Positions 24,162 to 32,618 are shown, counted from the stretch's first letter. The stretch is 64,000 bases of DNA from an uncultured Alphaproteobacteria bacterium (GCA_902589475.1 CACITD010000005.1:1-64000); one strand, 5' to 3'. Made by a program: numbers and translations. The notes: generated by a model from the sequence alone, not told the origin.

Positions 24162-25019
24162 TTACTTGTCGTATTTATACCATCCTCGCCCGACTTTTCG
24201 GCCAGCCCTTCCAGCTGCTACAACTTGCTTTAATAATGGCCGCGGATGAAATCTATCTCCATACGCATCCTCTAATATTTTTCCAACTTGGAGATTTAAG
24301 GTGTTGCTTGTTAAGTCCATGAGTTCAAACGGGCCCACGGGGTGCCCTAACCCAAGCTTACAGCCTACATCAATGTCTTCAGGAGTGCAGGCTCCCTCTT
24401 CTACTAATCGTAGAGCTTCGTTCCAAAGGGCAAATAGCATTCTATTCACAGCAAAGCCGACGACATCCTTAACTTGAATAGGTACTTTACCTGCGTCCTT
24501 GCATGCCTGTGTCGCTGTTTCAAGTGCCTCGGCACTTGAATCCATACCATTTATGACTTCTACCAGTTTCATTCTATGTACAGGGGAAAAGAAATGGAGC
24601 CCCACAAAGTTCTTTTGCCTAGCCTCAGATACATTTGCAGAAAGAACAGTAATAGAAATGCTGGAGGTATTTGAAGCAATGATGCAATTTGTCTTTAAAA
24701 TGTTATCAAGTTTTTTAAATACTTCACCCTTCACTGCTGCATCCTCAAAAACAGCCTCAATGACCATTTGACACTCTGAAAAGTCTTCCAAATTCGTCGT
24801 TACAACAATGTTTGAAAGAGTTATTGCTTTGTCTTCTTCGGTCCAAAAATTTCTTGAAATACCCGCATCCAGTGTCCTTGATAATTTGTTTAATGCCTCG
24901 TCTAATCGTTCTTGGCTTGTATCATTTAACCTGACAGATTTCCCAGACATGGCAAATATGAGCGCTATTTCTGCGCCCATCATACCTGCACCAATTACTC
25001 CTAAATTGTCAATTTGCAT
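24162..25019 (-). CDS. 3-hydroxyacyl-CoA dehydrogenase (3-hydroxybutyryl-CoA type)
   Basis: 285 residues. Rossmann motif LGVIGAGMMGAEIA at the N-terminus; SNTSSIS and LHFFSPVHRMKLVEVI hold the Ser, Asn and catalytic His of the family; the C-terminal helical domain has KDVVGFAVNRMLFALWNEA and LGLGHPVGPFELMDL. It oxidises (S)-3-hydroxyacyl-CoA with NAD+. The ATG at 25019 is chosen because AGGGAA lies 7 bases upstream; an in-frame start at 25082 would add an unconserved 21-residue leader. It diverges from the SDR gene at 25206. Confidence 0.92.
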   Translation of the reverse strand: MQIDNLGVIGAGMMGAEIALIFAMSGKSVRLNDTSQERLDEALNKLSRTLDAGISRNFWTEEDKAITLSNIVVTTNLEDFSECQMVIEAVFEDAAVKGEVFKKLDNILKTNCIIASNTSSISITVLSANVSEARQKNFVGLHFFSPVHRMKLVEVINGMDSSAEALETATQACKDAGKVPIQVKDVVGFAVNRMLFALWNEALRLVEEGACTPEDIDVGCKLGLGHPVGPFELMDLTSNTLNLQVGKILEDAYGDRFHPRPLLKQVVAAGRAGRKVGRGWYKYDK

Positions 25020-25152
25020 TTTGCTTTTCCCTAAATGACCAACAAAACCTTTAATGTTACAAAAAAATCCTAGTATCACCAAATGAACTAAACTTAAATT
25101 ATTTTATCCAAAATATTTTTTGTCCTATTTCTTTTAGCTTTAAATTTTTTGC

Positions 25153-25170
25153 TTTACGTTTACGTTACCG
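25153..25170. promoter_or_regulatory. Three tandem TTTACG-like hexamers in a divergent promoter
   Basis: TTTACG-TTTACG-TTACCG occurs between the divergent 3-hydroxyacyl-CoA dehydrogenase and SDR genes, 36 bp before the SDR ATG. From memory, MerR-type regulators of branched-chain acyl-CoA genes (LiuR) bind ACGT-containing elements of similar look; the match is only suggestive. Confidence 0.35.
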
Positions 25171-25205
25171 TCAGAACAGTTCGTTTGAATAAGGGAGAAA
25201 ATATA

Positions 25206-25985
25206 ATGCGCCTCGAGGGAAAGATAGGTTTAGTGACTGCAGCTGGATCCGGGATGGGACGCGCCGGCGCAATCAGGTTTGCACAAGAGGGTGCATTGGT
25301 CGGGGTTGCAGACGTAGATGAAGACGCTGTTGCTTCGGTTGTAAATGAAATCGAAAAAAACGGGGGAAAAGCAAAGGGCATCGTTGCAGATTTGACCAAG
25401 GATGCAGATTCTAAAAGAATTGTTACAGAGACGGCGAAATATTTTAATGGCCTCGACTTTGTCTGGAATCATGTCGGATATCCTGGTCCTGCATCTGTTG
25501 AAGGCGTTGAAATGGATGATTTTGATCTAACGCTAGATTTAAACTTGAGAACTATTTTAATAACAACGGATGCGGCATTAGCCGAACTGCGTGCCCGGGG
25601 GGGTGGAAGCCTTCTGTTCACCGCTTCCACATCAGGTCTAGCTGGTTCTGGTTTTAGTCCTATTTATTCGATGGCTAAGTTTGGTGTTGTTGGGTTTGTT
25701 AGAGCATTAGCTAAACGGGTGGCGAAAGATAATATTCGCGCAAATGCAGTTTGTCCTGGTCCTATAGATACCCCCATGCTCCGAGTTTTCGTTGCTAGAC
25801 CAGATCAACAATCAACGGTAGGGATGGACAAAGAAGACCTAGTAAAAAAACGGGGTGGGGTTGGTCCAATGGGACGGCCTGGCCGGCCTGAGGAAGTAGC
25901 AAATGCTGCCCTTTTTCTGCTCTCGGATGAAGCATCATTTGTAAACGGCATCGCTATGCCCGTTGATGGAGGCATAACTGCTTAG
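25206..25985 (+). CDS. SDR family NAD(P)-dependent oxidoreductase
   Basis: 259 residues. The glycine loop TAAGSGMGRAGA and Asp after beta-2 (VADVDE) suggest NAD(H). Catalytic Tyr154 and Lys158 lie in YSMAKFG with Ser in TASTSG. PGPIDTPMLR and the end VNGIAMPVDGGI are classical FabG-like features. Note NHVGYPGP in place of the usual NNAG at beta-4, as in some cyclohexanol/hydroxyacyl dehydrogenases. Its ATG at 25206 follows GGGAGAAAATATA; a longer frame from 25149 would begin inside the promoter region. The end overlaps the convergent amidohydrolase gene by 4 bp. Confidence 0.88.
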   Translation: MRLEGKIGLVTAAGSGMGRAGAIRFAQEGALVGVADVDEDAVASVVNEIEKNGGKAKGIVADLTKDADSKRIVTETAKYFNGLDFVWNHVGYPGPASVEGVEMDDFDLTLDLNLRTILITTDAALAELRARGGGSLLFTASTSGLAGSGFSPIYSMAKFGVVGFVRALAKRVAKDNIRANAVCPGPIDTPMLRVFVARPDQQSTVGMDKEDLVKKRGGVGPMGRPGRPEEVANAALFLLSDEASFVNGIAMPVDGGITA

Positions 25986-26959
25986 ATTTTAAAGAGTTTT
26001 CTAGCGTTTTCCGTAAGCATCAAGTTTGCCTCTTCCTGCGAACAGTTTGCCATTTCTATTACTTGCCGCGGTTCTTGATCACCTATCGGGAAAGGGTAGT
26101 CCGAGCCAAGCATGATTCGTTCTGGACCAACTTTTTGTATTAAAAATTGCAAAATATCAGGCTGAAAAACAATACTGTCAAAATAAAGCTCATGAAATTG
26201 TTCGACCGGGTCGACCACTAAATCAGGAAATGCCTTATAATTCCTCTCTAACCGACCTAGCATATACGGAAGTGCGCCACCTCCAGTTGATGCGACGATA
26301 ATGAGATTCTGAAAACGGGTCAGATGTCCCTTAAAAAGTAATCGACTTATTGCAATAGATACATCTGAGACGCGGCCTACTGCGTTCATCATTTGCATAT
26401 CATGAAGCCGGTTATCATCTGAACCAAACATTGGATGTATTATGATTGGAACGCGTAACTTCGCCGCCATGTCCCAAAATGGATCTAAGTCCGGGTCATC
26501 GAGATTTCCTGTATCCCCATTCGGTTGAGTGCCAATCATAGCACCAGGCATCCCCATTTTAACCGCTTCTTCCAACACAGCGGCGGCATGTTTACCAGAT
26601 TGGAGCGGAACAGTTGCTAGAGGTTGGATACCCTCTTTATTTTTGCACTCGGCCACCATTCCTTCATTGAGAAAGCGGCTCCATTGTGCGCCCTCTTCTG
26701 GATCAATCGAGTAAGCAAAGCTATCCAACCATCCCCCTGATAATTGCAGATCAATTCGGGTCTCTGAAAGAAACTTCTGGCGCGCTTTAAAAAGGCGTAA
26801 TTTCGGCATTATAGGTCGAGTGGGCGCATTTTGATTGAATGATAGTTGAAATTTATCGTCTTGAATAAGAAGTTCTATAGATGGAAAATTTTTCTTCTGA
26901 CTTTTAAATTCATCTAACGTGCTCTGAGGCAACATATGGGCGTGTGTGTCTATAATCAT
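25982..26959 (-). CDS. Amidohydrolase family 2 protein (ACMSD-like)
   Basis: 325 residues of the metal-dependent TIM-barrel Amidohydro_2 family. Metal ligands His6 and His8 lie in MIIDTHAHM, a third His in VPIIIHPMFG and the catalytic Asp in MLGSDYPFPIGD. The family includes 2-amino-3-carboxymuconate 6-semialdehyde decarboxylase and other aromatic-acid decarboxylases or hydratases; without neighbours from such a pathway the substrate cannot be named. The ATG at 26959 begins exactly at the conserved strand, so the longer frame from 27019 is rejected. Confidence 0.88.
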   Translation of the reverse strand: MIIDTHAHMLPQSTLDEFKSQKKNFPSIELLIQDDKFQLSFNQNAPTRPIMPKLRLFKARQKFLSETRIDLQLSGGWLDSFAYSIDPEEGAQWSRFLNEGMVAECKNKEGIQPLATVPLQSGKHAAAVLEEAVKMGMPGAMIGTQPNGDTGNLDDPDLDPFWDMAAKLRVPIIIHPMFGSDDNRLHDMQMMNAVGRVSDVSIAISRLLFKGHLTRFQNLIIVASTGGGALPYMLGRLERNYKAFPDLVVDPVEQFHELYFDSIVFQPDILQFLIQKVGPERIMLGSDYPFPIGDQEPRQVIEMANCSQEEANLMLTENARKLFKI

Positions 26960-27551
26960 GAAAATATTTCTTCCTAGTTTTGTCGTTTGGTAGCGTTGTT
27001 CAGGCTTTTTATGCACCACATATGTGAAAAATGGAATTATCTATACGGTCATCATCAAACTACGAATTACCATCTTTTTTTGATTAGACTCGCTTTTCAT
27101 TTCTTTTCATTCACAATTGGAGGATTTTATCCAGTTTAAAAAGGTTGATTACCGAATTTATTTGTAGCATCCCCTAAGAAGCTTGAATATGAAGGGTTTA
27201 CCACAGAAATTAATATTAAGAAAATGGCGTTGCCAGGGAAAGTTTCCAAAACATTTCAGTAATCGATAATTTATTTCGTCACAAAAAAAAAAGACCTGTT
27301 AGAAACAGCAAATGCTTCCGAAATAGGTTATTTTTTTGGTTTATTTCCATTTTGGAATTGAAAAAGTGCAAAATTTGCTTGACCAATCGGCAAACAAAGC
27401 ACATATCCATAGGTTGTTGCGAAAGTGTCTTGCGAATACAGAATGAACACAAATCTAAGCTCACTCAATTTTTTCCCTGACATCATTAACACTATTAGTA
27501 CGCCACTTACATCGAGTGGCATTAAAATTAAGTACGTCTAAGGAGACAATA
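26960..27551. other. Long AT-rich leader and promoter region upstream of cspA
   Basis: About 590 bp without a convincing gene. Features include A10 near 27283 and T8 tracts, and a possible promoter with TTGACC at 27379-27384 and CATATC 17 bp later (a weak -10). If that promoter is used the cspA mRNA would carry a leader of about 130 bases, as is known for cold-shock mRNAs whose leader acts as a thermosensor. Short frames on the minus strand here look random. Confidence 0.4.
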
Positions 27552-27758
27552 ATGGCGACCGGTACCGTAAAATGGTTTAATCCAACTAAAGGCTATGGCT
27601 TCATTCAACCTGACGAAGGCGGCCCTGATGCATTTGTGCATATCACGGCTTTGGAAGCGTCAGGAATCGACGCTTTAAATGAAGGAGCAAAAGTAGAGTT
27701 TGAACTCGAAGTTGGCAGGAACGGCAAACAAGCTGCTGCTAACCTTAAGTTGCTTTAA
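27552..27758 (+). CDS. cspA: Cold-shock protein, CspA family
   Basis: 68 residues, one cold-shock domain. RNP1 is KGYGFIQP and RNP2 AFVHI; the opening MATGTVKWFNPTKGYG is diagnostic. It binds single-stranded RNA and DNA and melts RNA structure. The ATG at 27552 follows AAGGAG by 7 bases, so the 12-residue extension from 27516 is not needed. A long leader precedes it and two hairpins follow it. Whether it is cold induced cannot be told from sequence. Confidence 0.96.
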   Translation: MATGTVKWFNPTKGYGFIQPDEGGPDAFVHITALEASGIDALNEGAKVEFELEVGRNGKQAAANLKLL

Positions 27759-27762
27759 ACAG

Positions 27763-27782
27763 CTAAAACTTTTTAGTTTTAG
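27763..27782. terminator. Palindromic stem-loop after cspA
   Basis: CTAAAACT (27763-27770), TTTT loop, AGTTTTAG (27775-27782): a perfect 8-bp stem starting 5 bp after the cspA stop. The stem is AT-rich and lacks a clear T-run, so it may be a weak terminator or an mRNA-stabilising end. Confidence 0.5.
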
Positions 27783-27802
27783 TGTAGCATGTCAGGGATA
27801 TG

Positions 27803-27830
27803 AGTTGGGGTGCATTCATGCACCTCAACT
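27803..27830. terminator. Second stem-loop between convergent cspA and the thiolase-fold gene
   Basis: AGTTGGGGTGCA (27803-27814), loop TTCA, TGCACCTCAACT (27819-27830): a 12-bp stem with one G-T pair. It sits between two convergent genes and could stop transcription from both sides, although neither side has a T-run. Confidence 0.5.
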
Positions 27831-27863
27831 AGTTCTCCCTGAACAACCTCGATTAGGTAGACA

Positions 27864-29009
27864 CTAGTCCCCTGCAACGTTCGTTAGAACAATGTTGCCA
27901 CTAGCACTAAACATACCCCCTACGCCATGAACCATAGAAATCTCAGCATTCGGGATTTGTGCTGGTGCAGTGCCCCGCATCTGCCTCACGCCCTCTTGAA
28001 GTGCATACATCCCGTACATGCCAGAATGCATGTAACTTAGCCCGCCTCCGTTTGTGTTAAGGGGCAGGCTCCCACCCATTCGAGTATTACCCTCAGCGAT
28101 GAATGATCCTGCTTCTCCTCGTCCAACAAAACCCAAGTCTTCTAGACCATAAATAGGAAGATGGGCGAAGGCATCATAGATCATCAGGTGGTCAACGTCG
28201 GAATGCTTAATTCCAGCAGACTCAAACGCGGACGAACCAGCTACTTTAAAAGCTGCTGACGAGGTGAAATCCCCCATCTGGCTTATCATAGGTGTTTCTC
28301 CACTTTCACCAGTACCGCGAATGTAAACTGGTTTTTGGGCCAGGTCTTTAGCACGCTCAGATTTGGTTAATATAAGCGCCCCACCACCATCTGTAACTAA
28401 ACAGCACATTAGAAGTCTGAACGGATAACAGATCATCTTTGAATTTAATACGTCATCAACGGTTATCGGGTCTCGAAAACTTGCTCTCGGGTTTTTACTT
28501 GCCCATTCTCTTTGAACAACAGAGACCATGGCTAAAGTGTCTTCACTAAGACCATAGTCCTTCATGTAGCGTAGAACTGGAATAGTAAACATTGTAGGCG
28601 GTCGCGTTACACCGAACGGTCGTTCAAACTGTTGCTGAAACAAAGACGGAAAAATTGAAGATCCGTGCCTACCAAGATTAGAGCGTCCACTCTCGCCATG
28701 CGTAATTAGGACTGTCTCACAAAGACCCTCATTTATAGCAGCTGCGGCATGCCTCACCAATAGCATGAATGAACACCCACCAACTGATGTGCCGTCCAGC
28801 CATTTCGGGACAATCCCAAGATAATGGGCTATTTCTACAGCATTATGTCCTCCAGTTGCGACACCGTCTATATCAGACAACTTCAAACCGGCGTCAGCTA
28901 TTGCGTTTAAAGCTGCGTCTGCGTGAAGTTGAACTTGAGACATCGTAGGAACTTTGCCAAGTTCTGTCGTCTCAGATGCACCGACAATAGCTACAGAGTT
29001 GCGTTTCAT
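27864..29009 (-). CDS. Thiolase-fold enzyme of the SCPx/Ltp2 (lipid-transfer protein) group
   Basis: 381 residues with the thiolase fold (SVAIVGASETTELGKVP at the start, LSDIDGVATGG, LMIYDAFAHLPIYGLEDLG). A Cys is kept in SVGGCSFMLL near the nucleophile position, but the GHP-type His block reads LPLNTNGGGLSYM and the late Cys is replaced by His in SMVHGVGGMF. This pattern points to the non-thiolytic Ltp-type branch, some members of which are retro-aldolases in steroid side-chain breakdown, rather than a classical thiolase. The ATG at 29009 follows GGGGAAA. A DUF35 gene ends 4 bp upstream, its usual partner. Confidence 0.85.
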   Translation of the reverse strand: MKRNSVAIVGASETTELGKVPTMSQVQLHADAALNAIADAGLKLSDIDGVATGGHNAVEIAHYLGIVPKWLDGTSVGGCSFMLLVRHAAAAINEGLCETVLITHGESGRSNLGRHGSSIFPSLFQQQFERPFGVTRPPTMFTIPVLRYMKDYGLSEDTLAMVSVVQREWASKNPRASFRDPITVDDVLNSKMICYPFRLLMCCLVTDGGGALILTKSERAKDLAQKPVYIRGTGESGETPMISQMGDFTSSAAFKVAGSSAFESAGIKHSDVDHLMIYDAFAHLPIYGLEDLGFVGRGEAGSFIAEGNTRMGGSLPLNTNGGGLSYMHSGMYGMYALQEGVRQMRGTAPAQIPNAEISMVHGVGGMFSASGNIVLTNVAGD

Positions 29010-29013
29010 GGGA

Positions 29014-29424
29014 CTATTTCCCCGCTGGTTTGAATTGTGGGAGTGTAATTTCGTCATTAACTTTTTCGAAACTTACTTCAAGTGGCATATCTAAGACCAA
29101 TGCTTCTGGGGTCTGCTCACATTCCACTATATTGCACATCATCTTTGGTCCCTCTTCAAGTTTTACAATCGCTATTGCATATGGCGGTGTAAATCCGGGA
29201 GCAGGAAGATGGCTAATTATATAACTATGTAATGTACCGCGTCCTGATGCTTTAATTATTTCAATATCTGTACTGCCGCTAGAAGGACAAAAATGCCTCG
29301 GCGGAAAATAAACTTCACCGGTTTTTTTACATCTCTGAAGTCTGAGTTCTCCCTGCCTGGTACCATCCCAGAAGTGCTGCGTTTCAGGTGTCGGCTTAGG
29401 TAACTCTCTCTCACTTTCACTCAT
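29014..29424 (-). CDS. OB-fold/DUF35 protein with degenerate zinc ribbon
   Basis: 136 residues: a rubredoxin-like N-terminal ribbon and a C-terminal OB fold (GRGTLHSYIISHLP, AIVKLEEGPKMMCNIV). In most DUF35 proteins two C-x-x-C pairs hold zinc; here only one Cys of each pair remains (RCKKTGE and FCPSSGS), so zinc binding is probably lost. DUF35 proteins form complexes with thiolase-fold partners (Ltp2-type aldolases, HMG-CoA synthase) and help bring CoA substrates in. Partner: the gene 4 bp downstream. Confidence 0.87.
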   Translation of the reverse strand: MSESERELPKPTPETQHFWDGTRQGELRLQRCKKTGEVYFPPRHFCPSSGSTDIEIIKASGRGTLHSYIISHLPAPGFTPPYAIAIVKLEEGPKMMCNIVECEQTPEALVLDMPLEVSFEKVNDEITLPQFKPAGK

Positions 29425-29473
29425 TTTATTGTATCCAATTCTCTATAATCTTAGGCATCACAATTCCTAATTA

Positions 29474-30337
29474 TTATTCGACTGTTGCATGGCCATTATC
29501 TAGAACCACGACATCTCGTTCTACTATTTTTGATTTGAAAGAAATATTTGCTCCATCTCGCCAGATTTCTGTCCTAACCGTTTCGCCTGGATAAACTGGC
29601 GAGGAGAACCTCAATTGGAGCGATTTTAGTCTTTTTGCATCATAGTCACAGCATCCTTTCAGAATCGCGTGACCCGCCACACCCAACGAACAAAGACCAT
29701 GAAGAATAGGTTTTGGAAAACCCGCCGCCTTTGCTACTGAAGGGCTAGCATGTAAAGGATTATAATCACCCGACAGCCTGTAAATTAGAGCTGCCATATC
29801 CAAAGTAGTGAGATCAACTGCAAAGTCTGGTTCACGTTCTGGTACTTTATGCGGCCTTGGGGCCTCGTCACTCGGCCCGTCATATCCGCCATTACCTCTA
29901 GCGAATGTCGTCGAAGTAAGAGTGGCTAAATCTAGGCCTGACTCTGCGTCCTTCAGCGTTCGCTCAGTTAAAATCAGCGCACCTTTGTCCGCACCCTTGT
30001 CCACTAAGCCAGTAACTTTAGATTTTGCTTTAATCGTGGCTGACGTTGGTAAAGGATTATGAATTACCATCTTCTGCTCGCCGTGCAGAACTTTCACCCA
30101 ATCAATTCCCGTTTTAGGGTCTCTGGACCAAAATCCTGGGCTTCCGAGAACCACAGCCATTGTCGGCAATGCCATAAACGGTTCAGCCTCTTCAAATACA
30201 TATTGAAGTTGTTGCTCATCCATTGGGTCAGCGCCAAGACCGACACCTAGTGCATAAAGAATGGTATCCCTTGAAGTATATGTTTGGGTAATTTCTTCGA
30301 ATGGCCAATTCTTTAATTTATCATAATCAAAAGACAT
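29474..30337 (-). CDS. MaoC-family (R)-specific enoyl-CoA hydratase 2
   Basis: 287 residues containing a double hot-dog fold as in the hydratase part of peroxisomal multifunctional enzyme 2 (HSD17B4). The catalytic block is DYNPLHASPSVAKAAGFPKP followed by ILHGLCSLGVAGHA, with Asp and His in place. It hydrates trans-2-enoyl-CoA to (R)-3-hydroxyacyl-CoA. The upstream SDR gene (30 bp) resembles the dehydrogenase part of HSD17B4, so the two together rebuild that enzyme as separate chains. Confidence 0.92.
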   Translation of the reverse strand: MSFDYDKLKNWPFEEITQTYTSRDTILYALGVGLGADPMDEQQLQYVFEEAEPFMALPTMAVVLGSPGFWSRDPKTGIDWVKVLHGEQKMVIHNPLPTSATIKAKSKVTGLVDKGADKGALILTERTLKDAESGLDLATLTSTTFARGNGGYDGPSDEAPRPHKVPEREPDFAVDLTTLDMAALIYRLSGDYNPLHASPSVAKAAGFPKPILHGLCSLGVAGHAILKGCCDYDAKRLKSLQLRFSSPVYPGETVRTEIWRDGANISFKSKIVERDVVVLDNGHATVE

Positions 30338-30367
30338 GGACCCTCTCCTATTGAATCTTAAAAAAAG

Positions 30368-31285
30368 TTAAATTGGATCCCAACTGAAAACATCTTGCGA
30401 CCGATCTAATGGATAAAAACTCGGTTCCATTGATGGGATGGCGTGCTCTAAAACAGTCTCGGGCGTCCAACCTTCCCCTCTATGCACAGAACGTATAGGA
30501 CGAGATTGTCCCATCAAAAAGATCTCGTTATTTCGCACCCCAAAAATTTGGCCTGTGACCTTCGACACTGGTGCACACAACGCAACAGCAACAGGCGCTA
30601 TTTTGGCCGTTGTCATCGTTTTTAATTTTTCAACCCGGGCACGTTGAGCGTCATCACCTATCGGGATCGTTCCAATCATTCGGCTCCAAGCGAAAGGAGA
30701 TATACAATTAGATCGTACATTGAACCTTCCCATATCCAGCGCAATTGATTTAGACAAACCGGCAATACCAAGTTTTGCAGCTGCATAGTTTGCTTGACCA
30801 AAGTTACCAACTAAACCTGATGTGGATGTCATATGAATGAAAGCTCCTGACTCCTTTTCTCTAAACACAGAAGCTGCAGCTCTACTTACATTGAAGCTAC
30901 CCTTTAAATGTACTGATATGACCGAATCCCAATCATCTTCTGTCATTTTGTGAAAGATTACGTCTCGAAGAATACCCGCATTATTTACAACAATATCTAG
31001 CCCGCCAAGCTCTTCAACCGCTTGGTCCACCATCCCTTGAGCGGCGGAAAAATCTGAGACGCTATCAAAATTAACAACTGCCTTACCACCAGCATCTTCA
31101 ATTTCCTTTGCAACTTCCATAGCGGGAACACGATCAGCCCCTTCACCTTGGGTAGTACCACCAAGATCGTTGACCAATACCTTTGCTCCGGCAGCAGCGA
31201 ATGCCAAGGCATAATCGCGTCCAATTCCTCTGCCGCCTCCCGTGATCAAGGCTACCTTACCCTCTAAAAGTTGTTTTCCAGACAT
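30368..31285 (-). CDS. SDR, (R)-3-hydroxyacyl-CoA dehydrogenase of the HSD17B4 type
   Basis: 305 residues. TGGGRGIGRDYALAFAAAGA, VLVNDLGG with the following loop TTQGEG, and NNAGILRD match the dehydrogenase domain of multifunctional enzyme 2; Tyr167 and Lys171 (YAAAKLG) are catalytic. Length exceeds a minimal SDR because of the C-terminal extension seen in this group. The ATG at 31285 has GGAG 8 bases upstream, which favours it over the ATG at 31297. It is the first gene of a four-gene operon (SDR, hydratase, DUF35, thiolase-fold). Confidence 0.9.
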   Translation of the reverse strand: MSGKQLLEGKVALITGGGRGIGRDYALAFAAAGAKVLVNDLGGTTQGEGADRVPAMEVAKEIEDAGGKAVVNFDSVSDFSAAQGMVDQAVEELGGLDIVVNNAGILRDVIFHKMTEDDWDSVISVHLKGSFNVSRAAASVFREKESGAFIHMTSTSGLVGNFGQANYAAAKLGIAGLSKSIALDMGRFNVRSNCISPFAWSRMIGTIPIGDDAQRARVEKLKTMTTAKIAPVAVALCAPVSKVTGQIFGVRNNEIFLMGQSRPIRSVHRGEGWTPETVLEHAIPSMEPSFYPLDRSQDVFSWDPI

Positions 31286-31320
31286 TATTATCTCCAATAG
31301 GATCGTAAATTATTCCAAAG

Positions 31321-31390
31321 TTGATTATCGTATCGCTTGTACAACGGTGTAAAGTTTAATTAATATTGCATCAATACTTGATTACCGTAT
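31321..31390. promoter_or_regulatory. 13-bp direct repeats and inverted repeat in a divergent promoter
   Basis: TTGATTATCGTAT at 31321-31333 recurs as TTGATTACCGTAT at 31378-31390 (one mismatch, 57 bp apart). The second copy overlaps ATCAA-TAC-TTGAT (31370-31382). They lie between the divergent SDR operon and the acyl-CoA dehydrogenase gene, so a shared regulator of both units is plausible. Confidence 0.45.
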
Positions 31391-31451
31391 TAAAATTGAT
31401 CACGCCCATGATTTAATAAAGAGTTCTTCCAACTAGTTCACAGGATAAGAC

Positions 31452-32597
31452 ATGTTCCCGCGAAAATTTTTCTCCGAAGACCACGAAATATTTCGAGACG
31501 CAACCCGCCGGTTTATTGAAAACGAGATAGTACCAAACCACGCAGAATGGGAGCAGCAAGGAATTGTCAGTAGAGAACTGTGGAACGCGGCAGGTGAAAA
31601 TGGGCTACTTTGCTGTACAGTGCCAGAGGAATATGGTGGCCCCGGGGGCGATTTTTTACATAGCGTAGTGGTCAATGAGGAGCTTGCAAAAGTTGGTGCA
31701 ACTGGTCCCGCCTTTCCACTGCATTCTGACATCATTGTTCCTTACATCCTTGCATATGGTTCAGAGGACCAAAAACGTAACTGGCTTCCTAAAGTTGTTT
31801 CAGGTGAGACTGTTATGGCTATTGGGATGACAGAACCAATTGCGGGATCTGACCTCCAAGGAATTCAAACCAAAGCTGAGAGAGATGGTAATCATTTCGT
31901 TCTTAATGGGCAGAAAGTTTGGATTTCTAATGGCCAAATAGCTGATTTGTACATTATTGCCTGCAAAACCGATCCGAAAGAAGGCGCAAAAGGCATAAGT
32001 TTGATCCTTGTTGAGGGGGATAGAGAGGGCTTTAAACGGGGTAAAAATTTAGAAAAAATAGGTTACAAGGCGCAGGACACATCTGAGCTGTTCTTCGAGG
32101 ATGTACGGGTACCAATAACAAATCTGCTAGGTCAGGAAGGCCGAGGATTTGCTCAGCTAATGCAGCAACTACCGCAAGAGAGACTCGTTGTCGCTATACG
32201 CTGTGCCACGGCTTTAGAAGCAGCACTTAATGAGACAATACTGTATACAAAGGGACGCAAGGCTTTTGGAAGAAGCATATCCGACTTCCAGAACACACGT
32301 TTCAAACTAGCTGAAGTAAAAACGCTTGCGATGGTAACAAGAGCTTTTACCGACCAATGCATTCAACTACATCTCGAGGGCAAGTTAACCGCGGAGGATG
32401 CCGCTGCGGCAAAACTACAAACGACAGAGGCTCTCAATAAAGGCGTGGACGAGTGCCTTCAACTCCATGGCGGTTATGGTTACAGCTGGGAATACCCCAT
32501 TGCACGCGCCTGGGCTGATGCTCGTATGTCGAGGATTGCTGGTGGGTCTTCTGAAATTATGAAAGAAATAATAAGTAGAAATATGATCACGGCCTAG
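31452..32597 (+). CDS. Acyl-CoA dehydrogenase, long-chain (LCAD-like)
   Basis: 381 residues. MTEPIAGSDLQGIQT, VWISNGQIADLYI and the GRKAFGRSISDFQ FAD block are standard. LPQERLVV with Glu243 is the catalytic base as placed in LCAD and isovaleryl-CoA dehydrogenase, and the C-terminal AGGSSEIMKEII replaces the YEGT of medium-chain enzymes, consistent with that subgroup. It makes trans-2-enoyl-CoA, the substrate of the hydratase encoded on the divergent operon, so these two units probably form one pathway. AGGA lies 7-8 bases before the ATG. Confidence 0.92.
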   Translation: MFPRKFFSEDHEIFRDATRRFIENEIVPNHAEWEQQGIVSRELWNAAGENGLLCCTVPEEYGGPGGDFLHSVVVNEELAKVGATGPAFPLHSDIIVPYILAYGSEDQKRNWLPKVVSGETVMAIGMTEPIAGSDLQGIQTKAERDGNHFVLNGQKVWISNGQIADLYIIACKTDPKEGAKGISLILVEGDREGFKRGKNLEKIGYKAQDTSELFFEDVRVPITNLLGQEGRGFAQLMQQLPQERLVVAIRCATALEAALNETILYTKGRKAFGRSISDFQNTRFKLAEVKTLAMVTRAFTDQCIQLHLEGKLTAEDAAAAKLQTTEALNKGVDECLQLHGGYGYSWEYPIARAWADARMSRIAGGSSEIMKEIISRNMITA

Positions 32598-32618
32598 CCA
32601 CTCATACTAGTACTTTTG

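Noticed and set aside
27279..27522. Two overlapping minus-strand frames (61 and 64 codons) upstream of cspA
   Set aside because: They run through the AT-rich cspA leader in two different frames, have no ribosome site and no domain, and one contains a T/A homopolymer tract. Likely chance.
27864..29009. Calling this gene a standard acetyl-CoA acetyltransferase
   Set aside because: The GHP His block and the C-terminal Cys are missing, unlike the true thiolase at 33597-34772, so a Ltp/SCPx-type function fits better.
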